Assembly: GCA_026537415.1 (NCBI GenBank)
Contig: JAFNMF010000001.1
Coordinates: forward strand, 829,112-893,111
Length of the DNA: 64,000 bases
Reading direction: 5' to 3'
From: Acetobacteraceae bacterium B3987
Lineage (GTDB): Bacteria > Pseudomonadota > Alphaproteobacteria > Acetobacterales > Acetobacteraceae
In this document: piece by piece, positions 25,906-35,507 of the stretch
Layout: the number at the start of each line of letters is the position of its first letter
How positions within the stretch are numbered: position 1 is the stretch's first letter
The notes under the pieces: model-generated
Databases searched by the model: none
What the model was told of the DNA's origin: nothing
Seen by the model: the letters and a program-made list of their open reading frames with translations, nothing else
Program-made: the position numbers and the translations under genes

Positions 25906-26702
25906 TGATGTCTGATAAAGAAACGCTCATTTCCGTCCGTGACCTCCAACTCTCTTTTGGTCCCAAAATCATCCAGCAGAATGTTTCGTTCGACCTGAAG
26001 AAAGGCTCCATCTTCGCCGTGATGGGCGGGTCAGGCTGCGGCAAAAGTACGCTGCTGCGGAGCATGATCGGCCTTTTGCGTCCCACAGCGGGGCGCATCA
26101 TGGTTGGTGGTGAAGATTACTGGGGGCAGGATGACGCCCATCGTACAGCCATCAACCGCCGTTATGGCGTTCTCTTTCAAAGTGGTGCGCTATGGAGCTC
26201 CATGACAGTTGGCGAGAATGTCGCTCTGCCGTTGGAGATGTTCACAGACCTCAAGCCCGATGTCATTGAGGATATGGTGCGCCTGAAGCTCGGGCTAGTC
26301 GGGATGGAACATGCCATCAATCTCTTCCCCTTCGAGATTTCCGGTGGGATGCGTAAACGTGCCGGTCTTGCACGGGCTATTGCCCTGGAGCCTGACATTC
26401 TCTTCTTTGATGAACCTTCCGCCGGCTTGGACCCGATCACCTCCGCCCGACTGGATGACCTGATCCTCACCCTTCGTGATGGGCTGGGAGCCACGATCGT
26501 CATCGTCAGCCACGAGCTGCCCAGTCTATTTACCATTGCCGATGACGGCATCTTTCTGGATGCCATCACGCACAAACCCATTGCTCATGGTTCCCCCCGT
26601 GCCCTGCATGACAGCTGTACCCTGCCAGAGGTAACGGCCTTCATGCACCGCTCTGCCTCCATCCCATCCCAGACAAAACAGAAGGCCGAACAGCATGTCT
26701 GA
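25902..26702 (+). CDS. mlaF: lipid-transport ABC ATPase MlaF
   Basis: 266 residues. Walker A GGSGCGKST, signature ISGGMRKRAGLARAIALEP, Walker B DILFFDEPSAGLDP and switch His in IVSHELPS. The GGMRKR form of the signature is characteristic of MlaF/TGD3 ATPases. It overlaps mlaE by 4 bases; three consecutive ATG codons at the start leave the first residue open. Confidence 0.94.
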   Translation: MMMSDKETLISVRDLQLSFGPKIIQQNVSFDLKKGSIFAVMGGSGCGKSTLLRSMIGLLRPTAGRIMVGGEDYWGQDDAHRTAINRRYGVLFQSGALWSSMTVGENVALPLEMFTDLKPDVIEDMVRLKLGLVGMEHAINLFPFEISGGMRKRAGLARAIALEPDILFFDEPSAGLDPITSARLDDLILTLRDGLGATIVIVSHELPSLFTIADDGIFLDAITHKPIAHGSPRALHDSCTLPEVTAFMHRSASIPSQTKQKAEQHV

Positions 26703-27651
26703 AAATACCAACAGGAAAACCCAGATCGGCATCTTTGTTGTCCTTGGGGGCGTGCTTCTACTGTTCATCATCATGACCTTTGGCCATCTTCGTCTCTTCT
26801 CCAAGACACGGGATGTTGCTGTGGTGTTCCAAAACTCCATTTCCGGCCTCTCTGTCGGGGCACCGGTCAATTTCCGTGGCGTGAAGGTCGGGTCAGTCAA
26901 AAGCATCACCCTGCATTTCGATCCACAGGACCGGAAAGCCTACATACCCGTTGTCATCACCCTGCAAACTGGGCAGATGCATGTTGTTAAAGACAGGTCC
27001 GATCAACAGCAGATCAGCCTTCAGGCCATGATTGATAACGGCCTACGCGCCGGACTGAATCTCCAGAGCCTTGTAACGGGTCAATCCGACATCGAACTGG
27101 ATTTCGACAAATCTGTTCCCGCTATGCTGCATCCCCGTATTACGTCCCTACCGGAGATCCCTGTTCGGCTTTCCACCATGGAAAAGCTGAAGAACACACT
27201 GGAACAAATTCCCATTAAAGATATCAGCCAACATGCTGACACGGCCCTGCTTTCCATCACGGCACTAAGCAACAGCCTCCATCAGGACCTGCCCGGCCTT
27301 ATTGCCAGTGTGAAGAAAACCTCTGATCAATCACAAGAGACCATCCAGACGGCTACAGAAACCATCAAGGACCTACGGACCCATCTGGATGTGACGTTAG
27401 AAAAAATGGACAAGCTGCTTGATACGGGCACCAACCAGCTTGAAATGCGTAGCCAAGATATCCACAAAACACTTGCCTCTGCTACGGCCACATTGGAAGC
27501 ACTTCAGGACATTCTTTCAGCCCGCTCTGTAGACCGGGCCAATCTGGATGCTGCATTGCGGGATATTGCTGCAACGGCTTCCTCTCTCCGTGGTTTCGCC
27601 AGCGACGTAGAACGTAACCCGCAACTCCTGCTTATGGGACGCCACCCATGA
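26695..27651 (+). CDS. mlaD: MCE-domain lipid-transport protein MlaD
   Basis: 318 residues: N-terminal membrane helix (IGIFVVLGGVLLLFIIMTF), one MCE domain (VVFQNSISGLSVGAPVNFRG, GLRAGLNLQSLVTGQSDIEL) and a long C-terminal coiled coil (MDKLLDTGTNQLEMRSQDI). Longer than E. coli MlaD and closer to PqiB/YebT-like or alphaproteobacterial MlaD with a helical needle. Overlaps mlaF by 8 bases and the next gene by 4. Confidence 0.9.
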   Translation: MSENTNRKTQIGIFVVLGGVLLLFIIMTFGHLRLFSKTRDVAVVFQNSISGLSVGAPVNFRGVKVGSVKSITLHFDPQDRKAYIPVVITLQTGQMHVVKDRSDQQQISLQAMIDNGLRAGLNLQSLVTGQSDIELDFDKSVPAMLHPRITSLPEIPVRLSTMEKLKNTLEQIPIKDISQHADTALLSITALSNSLHQDLPGLIASVKKTSDQSQETIQTATETIKDLRTHLDVTLEKMDKLLDTGTNQLEMRSQDIHKTLASATATLEALQDILSARSVDRANLDAALRDIAATASSLRGFASDVERNPQLLLMGRHP

Positions 27652-28238
27652 TGTTTCCTTTCCGCCGTACCGCTCTTGCTTTTCTAGGAAGCTGCACTCT
27701 GCTTGCAGGCTGCACCTCTCCACGGTTGCACGTCTATACACTGGATATTCCTGTCCATTCCGACACGAAGTCTCTGCAGGTCTCCCCGCAAGCGACCATC
27801 GTGCAGCTGAGCAGGATTGTCATACCGGACTATCTGGACTGTCAGGACATCATCACCCGGCAGGGTGAGGAAATCCACCGCAGTCCCAACTCCCGCTGGG
27901 CCTCACGGCTTTCTCTCAGCATCACGAACCTGATCACAAACGAAGTGGCTGCAACACAACATGATATTCTAGTGACGGACCAGCCTCTGATTCAGGCTGC
28001 CAACATGCAGATCATGATTGCCATTTCCGAGTTCGATGTGGACGTCAGCGGTCATGCCATCCTGAATGCACACTGGGCCATCGTTCCGCACGATCGCCGC
28101 AAGCCGCTTATCCGCAACATCGCCCACCTATCAGCCGATGGCCCTGTTAAAACGGATGCTGATACGGCGGCTCTAATGCGTAAGCTGGTCGTGCAGCTGG
28201 CGGACCATATTTCCCGTTCCATCCCGACAACACCATAA
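27648..28238 (+). CDS. ABC-type transport auxiliary lipoprotein (PqiC-like)
   Basis: 196-residue lipoprotein: lipobox LLAGC with the modified Cys at residue 22, then an ABC_trans_aux/PqiC-type domain (YTLDIPV, IVQLSRIVIPDYLDCQDIITR, RWASRLSLSITNLI). It is last in the mla operon and probably sits under the outer membrane to receive lipid from the MlaD needle. This takes the place of a MlaA/MlaC pair, neither of which is seen nearby. Confidence 0.85.
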   Translation: MMFPFRRTALAFLGSCTLLAGCTSPRLHVYTLDIPVHSDTKSLQVSPQATIVQLSRIVIPDYLDCQDIITRQGEEIHRSPNSRWASRLSLSITNLITNEVAATQHDILVTDQPLIQAANMQIMIAISEFDVDVSGHAILNAHWAIVPHDRRKPLIRNIAHLSADGPVKTDADTAALMRKLVVQLADHISRSIPTTP

Positions 28239-28250
28239 ATCTTTGACTCT

Positions 28251-28289
28251 ATCCTGCATGTTTCCTCTCTCATGGAAACAATGCAGGAT
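28251..28289 (+). terminator. long hairpin closing the mla operon
   Basis: ATCCTGCAT-GTTTCC (28251-28265) pairs with GGAAAC-ATGCAGGAT (28274-28289) with one bulged A: a 15-bp stem 12 bases after the lipoprotein stop. It lacks a T run, so it may protect the 3' end or act with Rho rather than end transcription alone. Confidence 0.5.
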
Positions 28290-28316
28290 GGATGGCTTCC
28301 TCTCTCACAAAGAGGA

Positions 28317-29303
28317 TTAGGGCCGGTACTGGAAAGAAGCCCGATATTGTACAGGGCTAAGACCAAGTCTCTTCTGGAAAACAGCCCTCATCTGCGCTGG
28401 ACTGGTGAAGCCACAGTCAAAGGCAACGGTCTTGATGGCACTATCTGTTGCCTCCAGCAAATTGCGGGCATGATCGATCCGCACAGCCTCTACATAATCA
28501 TGAGGCGTACAGCCCAGTTTCTTTACGAACAGACGGGCCAGACTGCGCACACTAAGACCCGCGATAGTGGCGAGACGCTGCACAGGGAATGATTCCGTCA
28601 AATGGGCGGCAACATAGGCCTGTACCCTCCCAAGAGGGGATTCATGGGCCGTTTCTGACATAAGAAACGGACTGAACTGTGACTGTCCCCCCTGACGCTG
28701 TGCCACAACGACCAGCCGCTTCGCACAAGCCAAAGCCACGGCTGAGCCATGATCTTCCCTTACCAGAGCAAGGGCTAGATCAATCCCTGCTGTCACCCCT
28801 GCGGATGTCACCAGCCGCCCATCCCGAACATAAATCCTGTCCGGCTGCACATCTGCTTTAGGAAAAAGTCGGGCCAGCTGTTCAGCATGCTGCCAATGTG
28901 TCGTGACAATCCGCCCATCAAGCAACCCGGCCTGCCCCAGCATGAAAGCCCCCGTACAGATGGAACCGTACCGTGTGGCCTTGCCACAGACTGCCCGCAA
29001 CCAGGCTGATATTGTCCTGTCTTCAGGGGATTCAGGCAGGCCGGGTCCACCGGGAACAAGCACCGTATGAAACATGTCCGAAGCCTGCTCAAATGCCATA
29101 TGCGCTGAAAACAACAAACCATTTGACGCCCTCATGGGCGCAGTGTGATGGCCTGCCAGATAACAATCATAATGCTCACATACGGGTAAACGGGCATTAG
29201 CCTCAGCAAACACGTCCAACGGACCGGCAACATCCAGTGCCTGCACGCCTTCCTGAAGGACCAGAACCACTTTTCTACGAGCCACAGCTTTCCATCCTTC
29301 CAT
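28317..29303 (-). CDS. GlxA-type AraC-family transcription regulator
   Basis: 328 residues: an N-terminal DJ-1/PfpI-like domain (VLVLQEGVQALDVAGPLDVF, VPGGPGLPES, YGSICTGAFMLGQAGLLDGR with the elbow Cys) and a C-terminal AraC DNA-binding domain with two helix-turn-helices (VQRLATIAGLSVRSLARLFV, FDCGFTSPAQMRAVFQKRLG). GlxA-type regulators sense small nitrogen compounds or aldehydes. Divergent from the HD protein, 182 bases away, which is its most obvious target. Confidence 0.88.
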   Translation of the reverse strand: MEGWKAVARRKVVLVLQEGVQALDVAGPLDVFAEANARLPVCEHYDCYLAGHHTAPMRASNGLLFSAHMAFEQASDMFHTVLVPGGPGLPESPEDRTISAWLRAVCGKATRYGSICTGAFMLGQAGLLDGRIVTTHWQHAEQLARLFPKADVQPDRIYVRDGRLVTSAGVTAGIDLALALVREDHGSAVALACAKRLVVVAQRQGGQSQFSPFLMSETAHESPLGRVQAYVAAHLTESFPVQRLATIAGLSVRSLARLFVKKLGCTPHDYVEAVRIDHARNLLEATDSAIKTVAFDCGFTSPAQMRAVFQKRLGLSPVQYRASFQYRP

Positions 29304-29485
29304 CAGCTCCCGGCCCTAGCTTCCCGCGGCAAAATATCGTGCCAGTCTGGCCGTTTTCCTGCGCCATTCATGATTGCCGCCCGGCCCGGTTTACGCCGAT
29401 AAATTGGACATGCCCACAGCCAGAGATGATCTCAACCATCTGGCTGCCAAGAGTCTCATCCATCACAGGCAGAAAGGCCACTATC

Positions 29486-30139
29486 ATGACAACTACCCTG
29501 CCCTCCTCCATTTCAGGCGTGAACATTCCTGACTCTGCTCTGGCGCGCGCCATTACAGAATTTATCCGTGATACGGAAACGGAACTTCTCTTCAATCACT
29601 CAAGCCGCGTTTATTTCTTTGCTGCTCTAGCTGGGCAGAAACGTGGTCTGACCTTCAATGCCGAACTACTTTATGCCGCTACCATGTTTCATGATATCGG
29701 CCTCATGCCCTCACACAGCAGCCCGGACCTCCGCTTTGAAGTGGATGGGGCCAATGCCGCCCGGACGTTTCTGCAAAGCTATCACATCGACCCTTCAGAC
29801 ATAGAAAAAGTCTGGACTGGCATCGCCCTACACACCACCCCGGGTATTCCCCAGTTCATGCATCCCATTATCGCCCTAACCACGGCGGGCGTTGAAATGG
29901 ATGTATTGGGCCTCTCCTATCAGGATTATCCGGATGACATCCGTGAAGCTATCGTCTCCGCCTTCCCACGGACACCGGCTTTTAAAGAAGACATCATCCA
30001 GAGCTTTTATGATGGCATTAAACACAAACCGGAAACGACCTTCGGCAATGTCAAAGCTGATGTTCTCGCCGATAAGGACCCTCATTTCCATAGGGGTAAT
30101 TTCTGCTCCATCATACGCTGCTCCCACTGGGCCGGATAA
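29486..30139 (+). CDS. HD-domain hydrolase, cyanamide hydratase-like
   Basis: 217 residues from the ATG at 29486 (MTTTLPSSISG), preceded by GAAAGG; the frame is open back to 29237 but that part overlaps the divergent regulator. HD-fold metal motif: H in LLFNHSSRVYFF, then LYAATMFHDIGLMPSH with the HD pair, and VWTGIALHTTPGIPQF. The pattern resembles fungal/bacterial cyanamide hydratase-type HD proteins that hydrate nitriles to urea-like products. The substrate is inferred; the GlxA-type neighbour fits a catabolic role. Confidence 0.72.
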   Translation: MTTTLPSSISGVNIPDSALARAITEFIRDTETELLFNHSSRVYFFAALAGQKRGLTFNAELLYAATMFHDIGLMPSHSSPDLRFEVDGANAARTFLQSYHIDPSDIEKVWTGIALHTTPGIPQFMHPIIALTTAGVEMDVLGLSYQDYPDDIREAIVSAFPRTPAFKEDIIQSFYDGIKHKPETTFGNVKADVLADKDPHFHRGNFCSIIRCSHWAG

Positions 30140-30170
30140 AAGAAACCCCACCCTATGAAAGGCAGAAAAT

Positions 30171-30201
30171 AAAGCCACAGGAAGCTAGATTCTGTGGCTT
30201 T
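30171..30201. terminator. bidirectional terminator between HD gene and tRNA-Ala
   Basis: AAAGCCACAG/CTGTGGCTTT is a perfect 10-bp stem with an 11-base loop. On the minus strand it is followed by TATTTTC and would end the tRNA-Ala transcript; on the plus strand it ends the HD gene. Confidence 0.75.
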
Positions 30202-30283
30202 ACCTGTCGCCGAGCCATCCATAAAAACAGACGCTCCCTGCTAATGGGGTGGGGCCAGACAGTCACCATGTTTCGGGAAATCG

Positions 30284-30359
30284 TGGTGGAGCTAAGGGGA
30301 TTCGAACCCCTGGCCTCCTCATTGCGAACGAGGCGCTCTCCCAACTGAGCTATAGCCCC
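30284..30359 (-). tRNA. tRNA-Ala (anticodon CGC)
   Basis: Minus-strand cloverleaf: acceptor GGGGCTA/TAGCTCC, D arm with AGCTCAGTTGGGAGAGC, anticodon stem CCTCG/TGAGG with loop TTCGCAA (anticodon CGC), T arm with GGTTCGAA, discriminator A and encoded CCA (30284-30286). Reads the alanine codon GCG. Confidence 0.95.
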
Positions 30360-30500
30360 ACGATCCGTGATCCAGGACATCATGCACGGCTGGACCTGTC
30401 AAGATACGAGCAAGCGGCACCTGATCTCGCCAGCCATGCAGAAGACTGTTACATATATTGGTCCGCATTCATCTCACGCCGCCGAGAGGGGTTCTTGCCT

Positions 30501-30824
30501 GTGCATGCTGCCATCATCTATCTCCAGATCATCAACCTGCTCATGGTGGTGCTGGATGTTTATACATGGATCATCCTTGCCTACTGTCTCGCTACCATGG
30601 CTGTCAGCTTTGGCATCATCAACCCTCATTCCAACCGTTTCATGATGAGCGTGGTTGAGATTCTGGCCAAACTTGTAGAGCCAGTCCTCCAGCCAATCCG
30701 CAATATCCTGCCACCAACAGGCATGATGGATTTCTCCCCCCTCATCCTGCTTCTAGCCATTCAGTACGCTATTCCCTTCATTCTGAAGAGTATTTTCAAA
30801 CTGTTCTTCCTGCCTCAGGGCTGA
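30501..30824 (+). CDS. YggT family membrane protein
   Basis: 107 residues from a GTG at 30501 with GAGAGGGG 9 bases before it. Two hydrophobic segments (NLLMVVLDVYTWIILAYCL and LILLLAIQYAIPFILKSIF) flank VEPVLQPIRNILPP, the YggT signature. The family is inner-membrane and linked to membrane integrity or cell-division protein placement; precise role unknown. The frame is open further upstream but that part runs through the antisense of tRNA-Ala. Confidence 0.85.
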   Translation: MHAAIIYLQIINLLMVVLDVYTWIILAYCLATMAVSFGIINPHSNRFMMSVVEILAKLVEPVLQPIRNILPPTGMMDFSPLILLLAIQYAIPFILKSIFKLFFLPQG

Positions 30825-30829
30825 TGCAA

Positions 30830-30866
30830 AAAACCCCCGCCTGTGTTCAGGCGGGGGTTTTCTTTT
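30830..30866. terminator. bidirectional terminator
   Basis: AAAACCCCCGCCTG/CAGGCGGGGGTTTT stem with a TGTT loop followed by TTTTCTTTTT on the plus strand and TTTTTT on the minus strand. It ends yggT and the convergent outer-membrane gene. Confidence 0.92.
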
Positions 30867-30885
30867 TCATCCTAAGCCAATCCGA

Positions 30886-32022
30886 TCAGAACACAGCGAA
30901 CACGGCTGCCTGCGGAGAGATAGAACGAGACGTGTTATGCCCAGCCACCGGCAAGATCACACCAACAATCCCACCAACGCTTGATGTCCAGTTATATTCA
31001 ATACCGGGACCGACATTAAAAGCACCGGACCAGCCTGTCCGGGAATGGATATACTGCTTTGTATACCGGTTATATCCGTTGACAGAGTTGGACGAAGACC
31101 ATGTGTGATACAAGTCCAACGCAAAAACCCATTTCTTGGTGATACCCAACTCAATAGCACCACCATCATTCCCATAAGGGCCAGCATGTCCCCGCCCAAC
31201 AAAGCCTTTCTCCGTCCCATAGCTGGTGATGTTCTTCAGCTTCGTACTGGCAACGGGATGACGGACCTGCGCCCAAAGACGGATACGCATGGCGTGCTTA
31301 AAGAACGGCAATGCAAACTGACTATGCACACCATAGCGAAGTGCCCAGACACCCTGACCAACGCCTTCCGAAGCATTGGCAAGGTTATTATAGTCACCTG
31401 TCGGAGTATTCACGCCAAAATACAAAGTGATTGATGGCGTATAATGCGGCGTCAGACGATACTGGAACTCTACCGGAAGGTCATTGAACTTCAGGCCAGA
31501 ATGTTTGGTATGATTCCCCCAACTATAGCTGTATGTCGGCAGCAGATAGATGGAGAGATGGTTCGTGATACCGTATTTCGCCAAGGAAAACTGAGTGATG
31601 GAATGCTGCCCACCAGCCCCTTTTCTCGTATTGAGATGCCCATTGGAATCAAACGCTCCAGCCGGCAGACCAGCGGCCACGTAAGGCTCCACAGCAATCA
31701 TGCCCGGCGTAGGCAGTGCTGGTGAAGGCGAATAAAGAGACCCCGTGTACCACTGTTCTGGCAGCGGTTTTGGGCCCGGTTTCGCCTCGATAGAAACAAC
31801 CGGCTGCTGAGCTCCAGCGGCGTGAGATGCCGTACTACTTGTTGCAACAGCTTTGGCAGGTTGCGCTGCTTTACCTGCTTTCTTTGTAGACTTGTCATCT
31901 GTCTGAGAACCAGCGTTGGCAGCAATAGCGGCATCCGCGGCATACACGTTTGCAGAGACACTATAAGTACCTGCAAAAAGACTGGACAGAAGGGCTGCGT
32001 AACGCACGGACTTCTTCATCAC
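30886..32022 (-). CDS. outer-membrane beta-barrel protein (phenol-degradation MetA-like)
   Basis: 378 residues: signal peptide (MMKKSVRYAALLSSLFAG..VYA), an Ala/Lys/Ser-rich spacer to about residue 75, then a barrel of alternating strands (LYFGVNTPTGDYNNLAN, MRIRLWAQVRHPV, GAFNVGPGIEYNWTSSVGG) ending in Phe as required for outer-membrane insertion. It resembles the PF13557 transporter-like family. Cargo unknown. Alone between terminators, with an AT-rich promoter region upstream (32023-32188). Confidence 0.72.
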   Translation of the reverse strand: MMKKSVRYAALLSSLFAGTYSVSANVYAADAAIAANAGSQTDDKSTKKAGKAAQPAKAVATSSTASHAAGAQQPVVSIEAKPGPKPLPEQWYTGSLYSPSPALPTPGMIAVEPYVAAGLPAGAFDSNGHLNTRKGAGGQHSITQFSLAKYGITNHLSIYLLPTYSYSWGNHTKHSGLKFNDLPVEFQYRLTPHYTPSITLYFGVNTPTGDYNNLANASEGVGQGVWALRYGVHSQFALPFFKHAMRIRLWAQVRHPVASTKLKNITSYGTEKGFVGRGHAGPYGNDGGAIELGITKKWVFALDLYHTWSSSNSVNGYNRYTKQYIHSRTGWSGAFNVGPGIEYNWTSSVGGIVGVILPVAGHNTSRSISPQAAVFAVF

Positions 32023-32188
32023 GGTGAACCATCTTTCATTGCTGCGATCAAAAAATATTACGACAGCAAAAAGATATTTTGCAATAGCGAAATGAAAATT
32101 TGTTTATATCTGAAACATATTCCACTTGTTTTATCTATCCGAGACATACTCGGAGAGCAGAAGGTAACGTGCTGTTTTTAAATATTTT

Positions 32189-33679
32189 TCATGAGGCTGT
32201 GCCCCCAATAGTCAATCCACTGACTTTCAGCATGGGCTGTCCCACACCAACAGGAACACCCTGCCCAGCCTTGCCGCATGTTCCTATACCGGGGTCCAAT
32301 TCCATAGAAGGACCAATCATGCTGATCTGCTCCATCACCTCCGCTCCACTGCCAATCAGCGTCGCTCCACGCACGGGTGATGTGATCCTACCATCCTCAA
32401 TCAGATAAGCCTCCGAGGCAGCGAACACGAACTTACCGGATGTAATATCAACCTGCCCCCCACCAAAGTTACGGGCATAAATTCCCTTCTTTGTGGAGCG
32501 GATCATCTCCTCCTCCGAGGCATTACCCTCTGCCATGATGGTATTAGTCATGCGGGGCATCGGGGCGTGGGCATAGGACTGACGGCGGCCATTTCCCGTC
32601 GGAGCAACGCCTGTCAGGCGGGCATTTAGCCTGTCCTGCATGTAGCCTTGCAATATGCCGTCCTCAATCAGCACGGTTCGGCTGGTCGGTGTGCCCTCAT
32701 CATCCATGTTCAGAGAACCACGCCGCTCCGGCAAAGTACCATCATCCAAAACCGTCACCCCTGGAGCCGCAATGCGCTTACCCACACGCCCAGAAAAAAC
32801 AGATGTGCCTTTCCTGTTAAAATCGCCTTCCAGACCATGCCCCACGGCCTCATGCAGCAGAATCCCCGGCCATCCAGCTCCCAGCACGACAGGCATTTCA
32901 CCTGCCGGTGCAGCAACGGCCTCCAGATTGACCAGAGCCTGACGCAGAGCCTCTTGTGCCATACCCTGCCAGCAAGCGGGGACCATCAGGCGAGACAGGG
33001 CATAGCGTCCCCCCTGCCCGGAACGGCCACTCTCCCGCCGCCCGTCCTGTTCCACCACAACGGAAATATCGAGCCGAACCAAGGGACGGACATCCACCAA
33101 CTGGCCAGCCTGTTCCCCCTGAAGAGAGGCAGGACGCATGATCCGCACAACCTGCCACTGCGTGTTAAGCGTCGCATTGACCTGCACGACACGGCGATCC
33201 AGCCCACGGCCATAGGCATCAATCTCGCCCAGCAGAGCCGCACGCTGTGAAAACTCTCCACCCTCAAGCGGATGAGATGCCCCATAAAGGGCAGAACGCC
33301 CCGCCGCTTCCCCATCAATCAGATGGGCTGGAGCTTTCTGGTCCGAGCGAAGAGCCGTGCGCTCTACAGTTCCCAACCCTTCAGAAGCCCGCTGAAGAGC
33401 CTCCATGCCTAGCAAGTCGGAATAGGCAAAGATGGTCTGGCTACCCATCACACCCCGCAGGCCAAAACCGGACGAACGGTTGAAGCCGACATTCCGCAGC
33501 AGGCCATTTTCCAGCACGAGCGTCTCTTCTTCCCGATATTCAAGAAACAGTTCTCCGTCATCCATACCGGAGAGGCTGCGGGCGAGCTGATGACTGACAT
33601 CATCGGGTGTCCACGGCAGGGCATCGTGAAAAAACAGGGAATCAGAGAGTTTTGTCAGGGAAGGCTCAGACATGACCAC
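32189..33679 (-). CDS. tldD: metalloprotease TldD
   Basis: 496 residues. Partner of TldE/PmbA in processing peptides such as microcin precursors and antitoxin CcdA. The zinc motif HExxxH is seen in LLHEAVGHGLEGDF, with RKGTSVFSGRVGKRIA, YMQDRLNARLTGVAPTGNGR and the C-terminal GTCGKAGQGVPVGVGQPMLK (conserved Cys and Gly). pmbA is not in the window. Divergent from glnA. Confidence 0.94.
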   Translation of the reverse strand: MVMSEPSLTKLSDSLFFHDALPWTPDDVSHQLARSLSGMDDGELFLEYREEETLVLENGLLRNVGFNRSSGFGLRGVMGSQTIFAYSDLLGMEALQRASEGLGTVERTALRSDQKAPAHLIDGEAAGRSALYGASHPLEGGEFSQRAALLGEIDAYGRGLDRRVVQVNATLNTQWQVVRIMRPASLQGEQAGQLVDVRPLVRLDISVVVEQDGRRESGRSGQGGRYALSRLMVPACWQGMAQEALRQALVNLEAVAAPAGEMPVVLGAGWPGILLHEAVGHGLEGDFNRKGTSVFSGRVGKRIAAPGVTVLDDGTLPERRGSLNMDDEGTPTSRTVLIEDGILQGYMQDRLNARLTGVAPTGNGRRQSYAHAPMPRMTNTIMAEGNASEEEMIRSTKKGIYARNFGGGQVDITSGKFVFAASEAYLIEDGRITSPVRGATLIGSGAEVMEQISMIGPSMELDPGIGTCGKAGQGVPVGVGQPMLKVSGLTIGGTAS

Positions 33680-33834
33680 CAGATGGATTTTCCAATCAGC
33701 TCGAGAGCCGGAAAGTATAAAAAACTGAGAAGATAGTGTCTCATAAAATGAAGTTTACGAGCAAGCACTCGACAGAAGAACGATTGTCCCTTAATCGTTT
33801 TGGTATCAGTTCAAAAAATGCGAGGCATGCAGCC

Positions 33835-35295
33835 ATGGCAAAAAAAGCAGTTTCCTCTTCTTCCGCTCAACGCCCTTCCCCTCAGAAAGCCGCCATCCAG
33901 CGCGTTTTTGAGCTGATCGAAGAGCATGGCATCGAATTTGTCGATCTCCGCTTCACCGATACAAAGGGTAAGTGGCAGCATACGACACAGACGGTCCGCA
34001 CCATCGAGGAAGATACCTTCACGGAAGGCTTCATGTTTGACGGGTCCTCCATTCAGGGGTGGAAGGCCATTAATGAGTCCGACATGGTTCTCCTGCCGGA
34101 CCCGGAAACAGCCGTTGTTGATCCCTTCTCTGCCCGTCCGCAACTCATCCTGATCTGTGACATCATCGACCCCAAAACGGGCGGTTATTACAACCGTGAC
34201 CCCCGTGCAACCGCCAAACAGGCAGAAGCCTATCTGAAAAAGAGCGGTCTGGGTGACACAGCCTTCTTCGGCCCGGAAGCTGAGTTCTTCATCTTTGACA
34301 GTGTCCGCTTTGGCACGGGTGAGAATTACGGCACTTACCACCTCGACAGCATCGAGGGGCCGGAAGCGTCCATGAAGGAATATCCGGAAGGCAACATGGG
34401 CCACCGTCCGGCCCGTAAGGGTGGTTACTTCCCGGTACCGCCGGTGGATAGCGAAAACGACCTGCGTGCCGAAATGCTTGCCACAATGGGCGAGATGGGT
34501 CTGCCGATTGAGAAGCATCACCATGAAGTGGCCCGCAGCCAGCACGAGCTGGGCACGGCATTTGCCACACTGGTGAAGTCAGCCGACTTCATGCAGATCT
34601 ATAAATATTGCGTGCATAATGTGGCCCATTCCTATGGCAAGACGGCAACCTTCATGCCGAAGCCGATCTATGGCGATAACGGCACCGGGATGCATGTGCA
34701 TCAGTCCGTCTGGAAGAATGGCAAGCCGCTCTTTGCTGGCAAACGCTATGCTGACCTCTCTGATGAAGCCCTGTATTACATTGGCGGTATCATCAAGCAC
34801 GCCAAGGCACTGAACGCCTTCACCAATCCTTCCACCAACTCCTACAAGCGTCTGATTCCGGGCTTCGAAGCACCGGTGCTGCTGGCTTACTCCTCTGCCA
34901 ACCGCTCCGCTTCCTGTCGTATTCCGCACGCTACCAGCCCGAAAGCAAAGCGTGTTGAGGTCCGCTTCCCCGACCCGACAGCCAACCCTTACCTCGCTTT
35001 CAGTGCCATGCTGATGGCCGGTCTGGACGGCATCCGCAACAAGATCCATCCGGGCGAAGCCATGGATAAAGACCTATACGAGCTGCCACCGGAAGAGCTG
35101 AGCATGATCCCAACGGTCTGCGGCTCCCTGCGTGAAGCTCTGGAAGCCCTGAAGACCGACCACGCCTTCCTTCTGGAAGGGGATGTCTTCACCAAAGACC
35201 AGATCGAGAGCTACATCACTCTCAAGATGCAGGAAGTGTACCGCTTCGAACACACACCGCATCCGGTTGAGTTTGAAATGTATTACTCCGTCTAA
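33835..35295 (+). CDS. glnA: glutamine synthetase type I
   Basis: 486 residues from the ATG at 33835 ([10 protein letters not shown]); ATGs at 33736 and 33745 give a longer frame with no family likeness. Makes glutamine from glutamate, ammonia and ATP. Seen: [77 protein letters not shown]. The regulatory adenylylation Tyr is in [10 protein letters not shown], so control by GlnE is expected. glnB, often just upstream in alphaproteobacteria, is not here. Confidence 0.96.
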   Translation: MAKKAVSSSSAQRPSPQKAAIQRVFELIEEHGIEFVDLRFTDTKGKWQHTTQTVRTIEEDTFTEGFMFDGSSIQGWKAINESDMVLLPDPETAVVDPFSARPQLILICDIIDPKTGGYYNRDPRATAKQAEAYLKKSGLGDTAFFGPEAEFFIFDSVRFGTGENYGTYHLDSIEGPEASMKEYPEGNMGHRPARKGGYFPVPPVDSENDLRAEMLATMGEMGLPIEKHHHEVARSQHELGTAFATLVKSADFMQIYKYCVHNVAHSYGKTATFMPKPIYGDNGTGMHVHQSVWKNGKPLFAGKRYADLSDEALYYIGGIIKHAKALNAFTNPSTNSYKRLIPGFEAPVLLAYSSANRSASCRIPHATSPKAKRVEVRFPDPTANPYLAFSAMLMAGLDGIRNKIHPGEAMDKDLYELPPEELSMIPTVCGSLREALEALKTDHAFLLEGDVFTKDQIESYITLKMQEVYRFEHTPHPVEFEMYYSV

Positions 35296-35351
35296 TCCCT
35301 CCCAGGCCTTCCTACTCCTTCGGGAGTGGAAGACAGGGTTGGACCCTATGG

Positions 35352-35390
35352 AAACCGCCTGATCTTCATCGAAGGGCAGGCGGTTTTTTT
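35352..35390 (+). terminator. terminator of glnA
   Basis: AAACCGCCTG/CAGGCGGTTT stem (35352-35361 with 35377-35386), 15-base loop, then a T run to 35390. Confidence 0.9.
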
Positions 35391-35420
35391 CATGGCAGAA
35401 CTATCCGTCAAACAGCCCAT

Positions 35421-35460
35421 ATAAAAACAGAGCCTTCCCCGTAATGAGAAAGGCCCTGTT
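35421..35460 (-). terminator. terminator of the ROK kinase transcript
   Basis: Minus-strand stem AACAGGGCCTT/AAGGCTCTGTT (one G-U pair) followed by TTTAT. It lies 48 bases after the ROK kinase stop. Confidence 0.7.
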
Positions 35461-35507
35461 GTCTTAACAATCCACCATCATAAAATTGACAGAAGATTCC
35501 GCCGGAT

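Noticed and set aside
30249-30500. Upstream extension of the YggT frame
   Set aside because: It passes through the antisense of tRNA-Ala; the GTG at 30501 has a good ribosome-binding site and gives the right length.
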